Positions 12,843 through 25,859 of a stretch of DNA of 64,000 nucleotides are shown here, piece by piece; the first letter of the stretch is position 1, and every line of letters starts with the position of its first letter. The notes under the pieces were generated by a model. The model was not told the origin of the DNA. It saw nothing but the letters and a program-made list of their open reading frames with translations, and made no database searches. The position numbers and the translations under genes were made by a program. The stretch is from Artemia franciscana (taxonomy: Eukaryota > Arthropoda > Branchiopoda > Anostraca > Artemiidae). Location: contig NC_088867.1 of assembly GCF_032884065.1 (NCBI RefSeq), positions 60,082,317 to 60,146,316 on the forward strand. The letters are read 5' to 3'.

Positions 12843-13047
12843 ACTATACTTTACCCCAACCCCTTAATGTGCAAATATATAGCCCAAATTATATGTTTCC
12901 CACGTGTTCTTCTGCTTCTTGATTTCGTCACAGTTGATTCAATTAACGGGTTGAAACAAGAGTGACGCACTGTAAAATGAATGGGAAATATATGATTTGG
13001 CTATATTCTTGCACATTAGGGGTTGTGGGGTAAAGTATAGTTTGGGG
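12843..13047. mobile_element. Foldback element, imperfect ~60-base arms
   Basis: The left arm (tactatactttaccccaacc, aatgtgcaa, tagcccaaattatatg, ttccca) is inverted at 12985-13047 (gggaaatatatgatttggct, cttgcacatta, ggtaaagtatag). About 205 bases in all, noncoding, in MADF-BESS intron 1. Confidence 0.82.
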
Positions 13048-13108
13048 GCAGGTTCAAAATGTGTTCACTACAATTATTATGTCTTTTATGGAGTAAGAAT
13101 TGTTTTCT

Positions 13109-13870
13109 TGACATTTTTTCTGGTAAAATTCTAGTTCAGCTACTTTTTTCTATCTTGGAAAGGGGCTAGGTTAGAGAAATGAAACTTTCAGGGTTGGGTC
13201 TACAGACTAAAGTATGGTACTCATCGGTAATAGAGTAAACACTTGGGAAGTGAAGTTCGATTAAGGCTAATGAAATAAAACAAAATATGATGAAAATATA
13301 ATAGTTTAGAAACAAATTTGGGCTATGTATTTAAAGATTAGGGAGGAGGTGGGGGGCGGGGTAAAGCATAGCATATATTATACTAACCAAACCAAAATAC
13401 CAACTAAATACTTAAGTAAGATATAGCTTCAATTTATTTTCCAACCAAACCAAAGCTAATTTTGTGGTATAAAGAAGCTTGACCAGTTTCTTGTGTCATG
13501 TTCGCATCATCCGTGATCGAAATTATATAGTATTTATTATATAATTGATAAGTACCCAAGTATGTCCCGGGAAGGCATTTAAAAGTAACTACCTCCACAC
13601 TTTCTCCCTCTGGAGGGCTCTGACCTTTGATGACTTTTAAAAATCTTTTAAAACTTAATACATGTGACACCTTGCAAAATAGATCTTCTGCTTAAATGAA
13701 GTACAACAAAACTGTTTTCAGCTTCACAACTTTGCTCAATCCCAATTTATGAGGTTTCAAAGATCCACAAATACGTTTCCTAAATTTAAAAAAAAATGAC
13801 ATGGCTTAAAATTCTACTCAAATAACGGGAATTGCATTTTCAGAACTAAAATCCCTTTCCAAGATAGTAA
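13109..13870 (+). repeat. Dispersed repeat shared with 58341-58735
   Basis: Both loci carry in order tggtaaaattct, tatcttggaaaggggtta-type words, gaaatgaaactttcaggg, ttctccctctggaggg, ccttgcaaaatagat and ttttcagcttcacaactttg. Noncoding, same orientation. Confidence 0.82.
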
Positions 13871-13879
13871 AACTTGCCA

Positions 13880-14109
13880 AACTAGAATTTTCGTAGATAA
13901 CTTCGAAGACCACACTGCCTTTCCATGACGAAAGTAAAACAGTTCAAAATAGGGATGAAACCTTTTTATTTACTGCTGATTTTACTGCTGATGATGAACA
14001 CTGTATATGTATTCGAAATATCCAGTTAAATAATTTTATATCTATTCACTGTCAATAAAAAGGTTTCATCCCTATTTTGAACTGTTTTACTTTCGAACTA
14101 GAATTTTCG
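13880..14109. mobile_element. Foldback MITE with perfect 42-base arms and 14-base flanking repeats
   Basis: The arms at 13929-13970 and 14054-14095 are perfect inverses over 42 bases (start cgaaagtaaaacagttcaaa). The same 14 bases, aactagaattttcg, occur at 13880-13893 and 14096-14109, so the insertion, including 35 bases left of the arm, is bracketed by a direct repeat. Confidence 0.93.
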
Positions 14110-14119
14110 CAGTAAAAAG

Positions 14120-14240
14120 TACTAAGACCTTTAGCACAAAGAACGAGGGCTTGAAGAGGGGGGTAGCCCCCATTCATGGAATACTTTCTGTTTGTTTTAA
14201 CTTTAATGTCGGTCCTTATTTTTAGGTGAAAAAACTTGTT
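14120..14240. mobile_element. Half of a family B MITE-like element
   Basis: Only the right half is present: tagcacaaagaacgagggct, tcatggaatactttctg, ttttaactttaatgtcggtc. The left arm is missing. Confidence 0.6.
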
Positions 14241-15329
14241 TTTTACAATTTAATTTCTTAACCTAAGTTTTATCCCGTGGAAGCCTTACCAGCAGGGAAG
14301 GAGTTAAATCATGAGCCTAAAAATACCTTTCAGGGCCCTGATTTAGATTCTAGATCATTTCCTGGCATTTTTGTTCACAAAAATGTCTAGTTCATGAGAA
14401 GGCGAGTGGTTGTGTCGAAGTGTAAGCAAGTCTTTTTGGGTCAGGTAGGAACGCCCGGTTTCTTTTGTGGAGGCTAAGATTTTTCGTAACCTTGAAAAAG
14501 CTTAAAATAGGCCTAGGTGAGCTTAGACTTTTTGACTTGACTTGCTTTATTAACTACTAATTATAAAAACTATACATACACACAACCGCCAGGGGAAGGC
14601 TCAGGCAGAATGCCAAGAAACTCTTGACATGTTAAGAATATTCGACTTTAAGCAGGTACTGGTGACAAGAATTTAGGTATTTTACCCCTATCCTAAATCG
14701 TAAAATTTTTGAAAGACGAGTCTAGAGCGTTTCAGGGCAACTTACAACCCAAAGATCCAATAAAACCCAGGAACGTATTTTTGGAATATGATTCAAAATT
14801 AGTTTACAATGAAATTGCACATCAGGGACTCATTATGGACAGTTGTTGAGTTACGAAATGAAACTTTAAGGAATGGGTCTAATACGAAAACTGGGAAGGT
14901 GTTTTCAAGGGAAGGCCCTGGCTGGGAAGGTGTTTTCAAGCTTGGAACAATTACGACGAGCGCCAGTTTCCATTTTACACCAGATCTCCAGACTCTTTGA
15001 TTAGCTTGTGAGCCCTTTTCTTACCATCCGGATAAGATGCTTCATTGGTCTTCCTTTTTGCCTGGTCTCGACTATATTTAATTAGGCGTGTTTTTATATA
15101 AATAAACTAACAAATTAAACCATTGTGCATAAACAGGAAGATAGAAATATCACCATTTTGAATTGCTAACAAGCAAACTCATTGTAACACTTGGCCACGA
15201 ACACTTGTATATAGGTGACGTATACCGGAGCTCCCCAAAAACGCGAAATTTCGAAAAAAACTGGTTCTAGTGGTGAAAATAGAAACAACGGACATATCAG
15301 AGAGACCATTTTGCTCTATGTACTTATTA
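14241..15329. other. No recognised feature
   Basis: Within MADF-BESS intron 1. A 63-codon open frame at 14809-15000 has no recognisable domain. Confidence 0.5.
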
Positions 15330-16840
15330 AATAAACAAGAGTTAAGAGCTCATATGGCACTTGCGACAAGGTCGGAAGAGCCAAGAGCTCATATAGTATG
15401 AGCTCTGGCAAAATTCTAAGAATCAATAGATTGCTTTAAAAGGAAAATCAGAAGCTTAGTGCCGGTCGGGATTTAAAATAAGAGCTCTGAGTCACGAGGT
15501 TCTTCTAAATATCAAAATTCATTAAGGTCCGATCACCCACTCGTAAGTTGAAAATACCTAAATTTTTCTAATTTTTCCTCTCCCTTCAGCCCCCCAGATG
15601 GTCGAATCGAGGAAAACGACTTTATCAAGTCAATCTGTGCAGCTCCCTGACACGCCTACCAATTTTCATCGTCCTAGCACGTCCAGAAGCACCAAGCTCG
15701 CCAAAGCACTGAACCCCACCCCCTAGCTCCCCCAAAGAGAGCGGATCCAGTCCTGTTACGTCTATCACGTATCTACGACATTTATAAGCGTTTTCCAAGA
15801 TTTCCGGTTTCCCCTCCAACAACTTCCTACAATGTCAACAGATCTGGTCAGGATTTGTTGACATTGACATTAAGAGCTCTGAGACATGTTCCTTCTAAAT
15901 ATCAAATTTCATTAAGATCTGGTCACCAATTCTTAAGTTAAAATACCTCAATTTTTCTAATTTTTCCAAATTAACAACCTCCAGCTCCCCTAAAGAGAAC
16001 AGATCCGTTCCAATTATTTCAATCACATATCTATAACTTGTGCTTATTCTTCCCATCAAGTTTCATCCCGATCTCTCCACTCTAAGCGTTTTCTAAGATT
16101 TCCGGTTTCCCCCTCCAGCTCCCCCCAATGTCACCAGATCTGGTCGGGATTTAAAATGAGAGTTTTGAAGCACAAGATCCTTCTAAAGATCAAATTTCAT
16201 TAAGATCTGATCACCCGTTCGAAAGTTACAAATACCTCATTTTTCTAATTATTAAGAATTACTCACACCCCCCCAACTCCACTAAAGAGAGTGGCTCCGG
16301 TCCGGTTATTTCCATCACATATCTTGGACTTGTGCTTATTCTTCCCACCAAGTTCCATCCTGATCTCTCCGCTTTAAGCGTTTTCCAAGATTTCCAGGTA
16401 CCTCCCCCAATGACACTGGATCCGGTCGGGATTTAAAATAAGATATCTGAGTTACGAGGTCCTTCTAAATATGGAATTTCATTAAGATCTGATCACTCGT
16501 TCGTAAGTTAAAAGAATTAACCTCATTTTCTCTAATTTTTTAGAATTAACCTTCCCCCCTCCCAGCTCCCCAAAGAGAGCGGATCCGTTCCGGTTATGTC
16601 AATCATGTATCTAGGACTTGTGATTATTTTTCACATCAAGTTTCATCCCGATCCCTCCACTCTAAGCGTTTTCCAAGTTTTTAGGTTTCCCCCCAACTCC
16701 CCGCAATGTAACCGGATCCGGTCGGGACTTAAAATAAGAGCTCTGAGACACGATATCCTTCCAAACATCAAATTTCATTAAGATCCGATCACCCGTTCGT
16801 AAATTAAAAATACCTCATTTTTTCTAATTTTTCTGATTTA
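15330..16840 (+). repeat. Tandem array F, ~300-base units with hairpin leader (copy 1)
   Basis: About five diverged units; the phrase cgggatttaaaataagagct or a close variant recurs near 15468, 15847, 16150, 16426 and 16722. Each unit also carries caccc-ttcgtaagtta, cccccaa(c/g)tccc, agagagcggatccg, aagtttcatcccgat and gcgttttccaagatttccgg. It is preceded by a leader with an inverted repeat, gccaagagctcata...tatgagctctggc (15380-15409). More GC-rich than its surroundings. Confidence 0.9.
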
Positions 16841-16869
16841 ACCGTATTATACGTATAACGTAAACGTAT

Positions 16870-17210
16870 AATGAATAAACATGTTATTTCAACTGAAAGT
16901 TAGGAGCAACATTAAAACTTAAAACGAACAGAAATTATTGCGTATGCTAGGTGGACTGCGACGTCTTCAACCCTCGTTCTTTACGCTAAGGTCTTAAAGC
17001 TCTTTAAAAATACTTCTCAATGAAAATCAAGGGCCCTTGTGTTTGAGAAGTCTTTCGTAAAGAATCAGGACAAAAAGTCAATATTAAGCGTAAAGAGCAG
17101 GGGTTGAGAACGTTGCAACCCCCCTAATATAAAGAATAATTTCTATTCGTTTTAAGTTTTAATATTGCTCCTTACTTACAGTTAAAAAAAACCTTTTTTC
17201 ACTTAATTTC
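16870..17210. mobile_element. MITE-like family B element
   Basis: The left end aactgaaagttaggagcaac and the inverse right end at about 17200 enclose ttctttacgctaaggtc and attaagcgtaaagagcagg, giving an almost self-complementary element. Confidence 0.8.
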
Positions 17211-17329
17211 TGACTTTTTCAAATCATGCCAGGAAATCCAATAGACCCTTCCCCCTCGTGTAGCACTTCGCCTGAAAACTTCCCCCGGAAAATTCTCCCG
17301 CGGGAAATACCCCCCTCCCCGCAGAAAAT

Positions 17330-18010
17330 TGCCATGAAAAATTTCTAGGTGTTTCCTAATAACAAATAATATATGCGAAAGTGTGAATATTTTGCAAATT
17401 GCGTAACTTACAGCCCTTTTACAGGGACTACGGAAAGCCATGTCATCACCAAAAGCACAGTTATTGGACTTATCGATTATGCTGAATCAAATGCCCATCT
17501 TAAAATTTTTATAAGATGTCTTTTGGGGAAAATGATTCCTTCCAATTCTTTTGAAAAGGGCACAAGAACTTCTGATTTCCGTACCAAATGAGTTATCACC
17601 TTATGTTTTAGGTTCTATTCAATCACCCCTGTGAAGAACAAAAACAAAAAAGAAAATAAACACGCATCCGTGACCATTTCTTCTGCCAAAAAATACGAAA
17701 TTTCACATTGTTACATATTGGAGTTAGAAACCTTTACAGTTCTATGATATGCTGAACCTGATTGTGCAATTTTCGTTAACATCTCTTGATTTTTAGGGCG
17801 TATTCCCTCCCCTTTTCGAATTTTAGGCAAATTTCCTCAGGCTCATAGCTTTTGATGGGTACCACTAAACTGAATGAATTATATATATTTGGAATCACCA
17901 TAAAAAACCAATTCTTTTGATGTATCTATTGTTATCAAAACTCCGGTTTTTAGAGTTTCGGCTACTATTGGACAGAATCGCTCCTTTTCGTTATCACGAA
18001 CTGTTTGAAA
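17330..18010 (-). repeat. Family C repeat, minus copy
   Basis: Reverse of the family C order: gcgtaacttacagcccttt, ggacttatcgattatgctga, tttcccctccccttttcg, ccaattcttttgatgtat, cgaactgtttga at the far end. Ends 240 bases before MADF-BESS exon 2. Confidence 0.75.
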
Positions 18011-18245
18011 TGGCATGAAATGTTTAATAAGAGTTATGATAAACTGAATGATGCAATATAATATAAGAATATCCTTTTTCATACTAAGCAGCGCACTTGT
18101 CAATTGCAAAAATCACCGTATTTTTAAGTCTGGTTGATGTGTGCGGTACGCCACAGACTAACAAAATTAGTTTAAAGTTGATGTTAAAATTGTTTTTGGT
18201 ATTGATGAATCTGCAATTGTTGATACTTATGTGGGTTTTTCTTAG

Positions 18246-18445
18246 CAATCGACTGCCAGAAGAAATGGAAGTGCTTCCGAGATGTGTACATCCGGGAGAG
18301 GAAGAAGGAAGTTGATAAAAGACGGTGGTACTGGTATCCGTTTCTAACTTTCTTGGAGCCTCATGTGATAACAAAAAAACCTGGCTTTGATTCTTTTCTT
18401 GATTATGAAGCGGTAAACGGCGAAGGTTCCAATCCAACACAGACG
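18246..18445 (+). CDS. MADF-BESS protein, coding exon 2: C-terminal half of MADF domain
   Basis: Second coding exon, 200 bases, acceptor tttttcttag and donor ACG|gtaagc (phase 0). It encodes residues 59-124. IDCQKKWKCFRDVYIRERKK is the third MADF helix (C-x-K-x-W-x-x-x-R-D-x-Y/F), followed by RRWYWYPFLTFLEPHV, the aromatic segment that closes MADF domains (W-x-Y/F-x-x-x-F-L). The remaining residues form a low-similarity linker. The join to exon 1 after FGLE gives continuous MADF homology without gap, which supports both splice sites. The exon lies 5.7 kb downstream of exon 1 across an intron filled with foldback elements and a ~300-bp tandem array. Confidence 0.93.
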
Positions 18446-18814
18446 GTAAGCGTTCATTTATTTAATTTTTTTTATGTTAATTTTAGACAAAATGAGGGTA
18501 TTCAACAGAGTCAGTTTCTCCACAACTTTGAAACTAATGACGGATCATGTCTACTGCCCTACTAATGCTGAAAGATATGGTGTTTTTTATTTTATTTATG
18601 AAGAAGATAATTCTGAACTTTTTCATTTTTGAATTTCCTGCTCTTATTTAACATTATAATCATATCTAGAATGTCCTGTTCAGCAGAATCTAAGTATTTG
18701 CAAAAATCACTAAACAGAAAAAGTGGCCCAGAAAAAGGGTGGTTCCATCTCGCGCGAGAGCTAGGAAATGGGTGTTCATAAAGAGTTTTTTTTTTTTTGT
18801 CAGAATGGGTGTCT

Positions 18815-19640
18815 ATTTAGACTTGCATGCGTAAACAAGTATCAACTTATCTGAAATAAGTTGCAGCTAAACATCCAATTCTAGAGTATATAACACTTTG
18901 TCTAGCCTAGGGTCTCGAAATTCTACTAATCAGGAAGCCTCTTTTGCATTATATTTGTCACATATGCTCAAGAGTAGCGATCACATCTTTGTTAGGCTGA
19001 ACCTAATTTCTTAGTGTCAAGACATGTGCATTTCTAAATAATCAATCAGTTCCTGTTCACATGTAAAATGCGGTGCTCGGTTGCAACAAATTTCAGCTCT
19101 AGAGTATATAACTCTGTATCTAGGGTTTCAATCAATCAGGAAAACTCTTATGTACTATATTTGACACATATGCTCAAGGGTATTAATCACATGCTTGTTT
19201 GGCTGAATTTAATTTCTTAGTGTCAAGACATGTGTCTGTCCAGACATAAATAATCAATCAGTTCCTGTTCACATATAAAATGCGGTGCTCGGTTGCAACA
19301 AATTTCAGCTTTAGAGTATATAACTCTATGTCTAGTATTTCGATTTCAATCAATCAGGGAAACTCTTTTGTACTATTTTTGACAAATATGCGCAAGAGTA
19401 GCGATCACATGTTTGTTAGGCTGAACCTAATTTCTTAGTGTCTTGACATGTGTCTATCAACACATAAACAACCAACCAGTTCCTGTTCACACGTAAAATG
19501 CGGCTGCAACAAGTTCCAGCTTTAGAGAATATAACTCTGCATCTAGGGTTTCAATTTCAATCTGTCAAGAAGCCTCTTTCACACTACTTTTATCGCACAA
19601 GTTAAGAGCATCGCTCACATGTATAATTGGCTTAACTCCC
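18815..19640 (+). repeat. Tandem repeat, ~215-base unit, about four copies
   Basis: The word ttagagtatataac (or a close form) recurs near 18882, 19100, 19312 and 19523; agttcctgttcaca recurs near 19046, 19260 and 19479. In MADF-BESS intron 2, noncoding. Confidence 0.88.
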
Positions 19641-19649
19641 ATGCTTAAG

Positions 19650-22548
19650 CAAGTTCTTGGCTGGACATACAGGTCTACGTATGGAAGTCTTGCTGGATGT
19701 ACATGTGAAGGTCGCTTAAATGTATGGATTATAAAGAGTATATGGAGAGACCTGGTGGAATATATACCTGGAAGACGATCTGAAGCCTATTCCTGCTAGC
19801 TATTCTTTTCCTTTTTATTGCGTTATATAATTTGCAAGTGACAGTCAAATCGAGCCAACCAGTGAATTATCTGAATATTCCTTCACTGAAGGCTTTTAAA
19901 ATCAAGAATTCCGTTAATTTCCGATCATCTCAAGCCAGTTTATCCTGTTTTGTTTCAAGGCTGGGAGATCGAGTCGAAACTCTCAGAAAAGGTTTTTTGG
20001 GATGAGTAGGGGGCTTTTAATTTTATTTTTCAGGGAAGAGGCGAAAATATTCTACCTGCCCTCACAAAAGCGAATATCCTGCGTTTTTTGGGGCTTTTTT
20101 AATGTCTGACACCCTAGAAATATGATTCCTAACATGGGGCCAAGGCCCCATTGGTGGGGAATGAGAATATTTTGGTCAATCATGGCAAGATGTGGACTCT
20201 TCGAATGAGTATTCTTTAGACTCTTAATTTCGAAAAAAAAAATCATATGAACAACGTCATACATCGTGTAAAAGGTGTTGTATTCAGACAACGATTTTCA
20301 TTAGCATAAAATATGCCTAGAGGATGACCAGAAAAAAAGATACCAAATTAATCGCCTTTTAAGCTTCCTTCAGTGAAATGCACGTAAAAGTTTGAGTAAA
20401 AAAATTTAAATATCATGAGGGGGCATCAGGATTTTAGAAATGCCTAGATGGGGTATGGCCCAAAATCGGTTGGGAACCACAGGCCTGGAGGCTCTCTGAC
20501 CATTTACGACATATAAAGTTTGAATTCTACAAACATGTTTGGAACCGCTAAAAATCAAAAGGAACCAAACTTTTATGTTTAAGAATTTCGAGGGTTTGAC
20601 ATCTTCATTGTTTGCGTGTAAAACGAGCTACGTTTTGATTCAATACAAAAAAAGCTAAGTCCTGGCTAAATTTAAAAATAAGCTGTGCACAGTCTTCTTC
20701 TATTGCCTAAGCAAAAGGATTCAGAATCCACACTGCGAGGTGTAAGGTACTCCCCTTATTGTTGTTTAAAATTATGACTAATAAAAACTATACTGAATGA
20801 GATAAGACGAGCTTGGGAGTTTTATTTTCCTTTTTTACACAGATTACTGAAACGTTGCCCGACAATATTTTCCAGAGGAATTTCAAAATTAAGATTCCAA
20901 CGTTGCCAGAGAATCCCATTCACTGAGCTCTCTTGCCGGTGCATTTTTTCTTAATTAGATTGGAAAACAAGATAACAGTTGGTTAATAGAAGAGTAAATA
21001 GCCTTAAGCGCTTCCCCTAAAGGTAAAAATAAAGTCAACACAAAACAATTTTTATTCTTGGCCACCCAAATAGCAGATAAGCAAACGCAGTGATTAAAAC
21101 AACGTGAAAAAAAAGTGTGCACGTGCTTTTCTTATATTCAATTCTTGCACAATAATGTAGGTCTTATTTTAGGCTTAAAGGTTTAGTTCCTTTGCTAAGG
21201 AATAACACATTTGTCTACATAAGCATAAGTGCGATATGAAACATTAAATTCATCAAACCTGCGCAAAGGAGGGGGTCTAAGGGGATACACATTCATTCTT
21301 TCTAGAAGACAAGTATTAAAAACATTCAAGAGTAAAAGCTTCCAAAAAAGTAAGAACTGTTTGTTTTTTATTTCACAATTATAGACTACATATTTTTTTA
21401 TGTGCTTGGCATGAAGAGGTGACTACCCTCTTTTACTTCGCTTCAAAGTCCACTTACCTTGTAATTGCTGTGCTTTGGCATGGTATGTTTGAATCAAAAA
21501 AATTTATGAACTAATAAAAGGGCACGATTTTATATATTTTTAGACATACCAAAGTGTATGGCCAACTTATAAGAGTGGAAATTGGCCTTAGTGCCGATCA
21601 AAAATTCATCAGCGCCATCTATCATTTGGCATTTTTTGACTGTGTTTTTCTCAAGCTTTTTAATTGTGTTTTTCTCTGAAACTGAGATAAGACACTTATT
21701 TCTACAGTAACTTTGCCAGTAGCATTAATTTTGCTTATTGTTACACTGGAAAAATACCTTGAAACGCTTAACATGAGATAGCGTTCATGTTACCCTTTGG
21801 GGCATGTAGTAGATAATTACAGTCAGATCAAAAGATATTTTACACAGAGAAAGTCAAGTGCTTCAAAAAAGAATTTAAACTCAAACATATATTTGATTCT
21901 GGAAGTGAAGCATGACGATAGGAAAGAAATGACCTCAGAATTTGTAAAGACTTCTGTGGGCAATGCTCCTGTACTGCACTCAAAAAGAAGGGGAAGGTGA
22001 GTTGTAAAAAAAAAATCCAGTGCAGTTGTTGAGTTGTCTATAAATAGCATTTTAGGAAAGGATTCTCCTGCCAATCTTTCTCTACTCAAAGCATGTGATT
22101 CCTGTCCTTAGTACAATAGTCATGAAATAGGCTTTAAACGGTAAAAAAATAACTAAATGTTCCTCTAGTAATGAATAGCAATTTTGATACCACTCGACGT
22201 TCAAATTTAATGACCATGATTAGGTTCACATTCTAAAAGAGAAACATAGTGTCATAGAGATGTTAGTTATTCGGAAACGTCATAGCTTAGCGTAGAAAGG
22301 GAGATTATAAACTGAATTTTGTTTGAAGATTAGATCTCCAAACTTTTGTAAGAGTACGTCTCCAATAATTTTCAGATTTTAAACAATTTAAAAGAGAAAA
22401 ATGGTGTCTGATAGTTTTTAGTTATTCGGAAGCTTCATAACATAACAGAGAAAAGGATTTTGAAAACAAAAATTACTACCTTTTCCACTGTAAGAAATAA
22501 TTCTTGGGACAGTTTTGGAGCCATCTTAATCCATTTATCTTCTTTCAG
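19650..22548. other. Rest of MADF-BESS intron 2, little recognised
   Basis: No tandem repeats recognised. A Cys-rich reading occurs at about 21930-22035 (see findings), and an open frame at 21797-22000 ends near a strong donor-like AAG|gtgagt at about 21997, but in a phase that does not fit the flanking exons. Confidence 0.45.
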
Positions 22549-23307
22549 GGCCGCATTTCAGTAAAAGAAGAAGTGTCTGAACATGAAGAAGATGAAGAAA
22601 AGTCGAGCTCAACACGTTTTATGCATGAGATTGGCTCTTACTTAGAGCTAGTACAAACCGAAGAAGCGTCCAACGGCACCAGACATCAACATAAGGAAGA
22701 AGAAGAAGAGCCACGGTCAAAACGGTTCAAGCATTTCAATGGCTCTCCAATAGAGTCGGGGCAGGATGAAAGAATACCTAGAGACGGTTTGTCTTTAATT
22801 AGAGAGGAGGATGCAGACGAAGCTTTTTGTCGATCTGTGGCAGCGGATTTGAAACAATTAAATTGTAGAGATAAGGCCTTGGCAAAATATAAAATACAAG
22901 AAGTTTTATATAAAGTGACATCTGGGGTCTACGAAGAACAGGTCACCAATAAAGGGACATCTGGGACTCATGAGGAGCAGGCCACCAATGAAGTGACATC
23001 TAGGAGCTACGAAAAGCAGGCCGCCAATAAAAAGACATCTGGGACTCATGAGGATCAGGCCACAAATAAAGTAACATCTGGGAGCTACGAAAAGCAGGCC
23101 ACCAATAAAGAGACGTCTGGGACTTATGAAGAGCAGCCCACCAATGAAGTGACATCTGGGAGCTACGAAAAGCAGGCCACCAATGAAGAAACATCTAATA
23201 TTTATGAAGAGCAGGCCACAAAGGAAGTGACACCTAGAAGCTACCAAAAGCAGTCCACGAATCAAGTGATATCTCGGATCTACAAAGACCAGAGCACCAA
23301 GGACTAG
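22549..23307 (+). CDS. MADF-BESS protein, last exon: acidic linker, BESS motif and ten 13-residue repeats
   Basis: Terminal coding exon: acceptor tcttctttcag, phase 0, stop TAG at 23305-23307, residues 125-376. It opens with an acidic Glu-rich segment and basic patches (PRSKRFKH) that could act as a nuclear signal. At about residues 212-246 comes the BESS motif: DADEAFCRSVAADLKQL, then a basic segment and KYKIQEVLYKV, the helical protein-interaction motif that follows MADF in this arthropod family. Directly after it, residues 247-376 are ten consecutive 13-residue repeats running to the stop. Most MADF-BESS proteins end soon after BESS, so this tail is an unusual extension. No clear polyadenylation signal was recognised just downstream. 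The tail's function is unknown. Confidence 0.92.
   Translation, partial: GRISVKEEVSEHEEDEEKSSSTRFMHEIGSYLELVQTEEASNGTRHQHKEEEEEPRSKRFKHFNGSPIESGQDERIPRDGLSLIREEDADEAFCRSVAADLKQLNCRDKALAKYKIQEVLYKVTSGVYEEQVTNKGTSGTHEEQATNEVTSRSYEKQAANKKTSGTHEDQATNKVTSGSYEKQATNKETSGTYEEQPTNEVTSGSYEKQATNEETSNIYEEQATKEVTPRSYQKQSTNQVISRIYKDQSTKD
22915..23304 (+). repeat. In-frame coding minisatellite: ten 39-base (13-residue) repeats
   Basis: Ten units of exactly 39 bases, with no frameshift, ending at the stop codon. The unit has the form [V/E/K]-T-S-G-x-Y/H-E-x-Q-x-T-N-x. Units largely alternate between two types, VTSGSYEKQATNK-like and ETSGTYEEQATNE-like, so the array probably grew by 78-base (26-residue) steps. 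Conserved positions are Thr2-Ser3, Tyr/His6, Gln9 and Thr11-Asn12. The last two units are the most diverged. The repeat is hydrophilic, without Cys, Pro-rich or transmembrane character. Confidence 0.93.
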
Positions 23308-25773
<2,466 letters not shown>

Positions 25774-25859
25774 CCTGTTAAACCGTTTAGGCTGGAAGGA
25801 ATGTCCGTTAACCTTATATAGCTTGCGCCATCTTCTTGCTCCTCTCCTATAAATGCTCT
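25774..25859 (-). CDS. aPKC: aPKC coding exon 5: pseudosubstrate and start of C1 zinc finger
   Basis: Fifth and last visible coding exon of atypical PKC, 86 bases, residues 112-139. It starts after a T-rich tract and tgcag, completes Lys111, and reads [19 protein letters not shown], the autoinhibitory pseudosubstrate with Ala where a substrate would carry Ser/Thr, followed by the first zinc-binding His of C1. It ends SFQPKRFNR with donor AGG|gtaagg, phase 0. The next exon should begin with the RA.C..C part of C1 and continue into DRIWGLGRQG, but I found no such sequence on the minus strand between 25773 and base 1. The gene is therefore partial in this window; the remaining C1 and the whole kinase domain are presumably to the left. 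Confidence 0.96.

Larger units (their letters stand above)
12403..23307 (+). other. MADF-BESS gene span (antisense to aPKC)
   Basis: Three coding exons over 10.9 kb with introns of 5.7 and 4.1 kb; joined product 376 residues: MADF about 19-105, acidic linker, BESS about 212-246, repeats 247-376. MADF-BESS proteins are sequence-specific nuclear DNA-binding regulators that multiplied in arthropods. No aPKC exon was found left of 25774, so this gene, on the opposite strand, appears to lie inside an aPKC intron. The 5' end of the transcript and its promoter were not identified. Confidence 0.85.

Noticed and set aside
13105..13125. Minus-strand QKKCQ, considered as the HKKCH of the aPKC C1 domain
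   Set aside because: No upstream C-x-x-C and no acceptor or donor in phase; it lies in a dispersed repeat.
15585..15612. Minus-strand reading containing IWG, considered as the C1 motif DRIWGLG of aPKC
   Set aside because: The neighbouring residues do not fit, and the same sequence is part of array F, also present near 45550.
21797..22000. Open frame ending near a strong donor, considered as an extra MADF-BESS exon
   Set aside because: Its end phase does not fit the BESS exon, while exons 2 and 3 join directly in phase 0.
22906..23265. 119-codon minus-strand frame with repeated hydrophobic units
   Set aside because: Antisense shadow of the coding 39-base repeat; the plus frame has splice sites, a BESS motif and a stop exactly at the end of the repeat.
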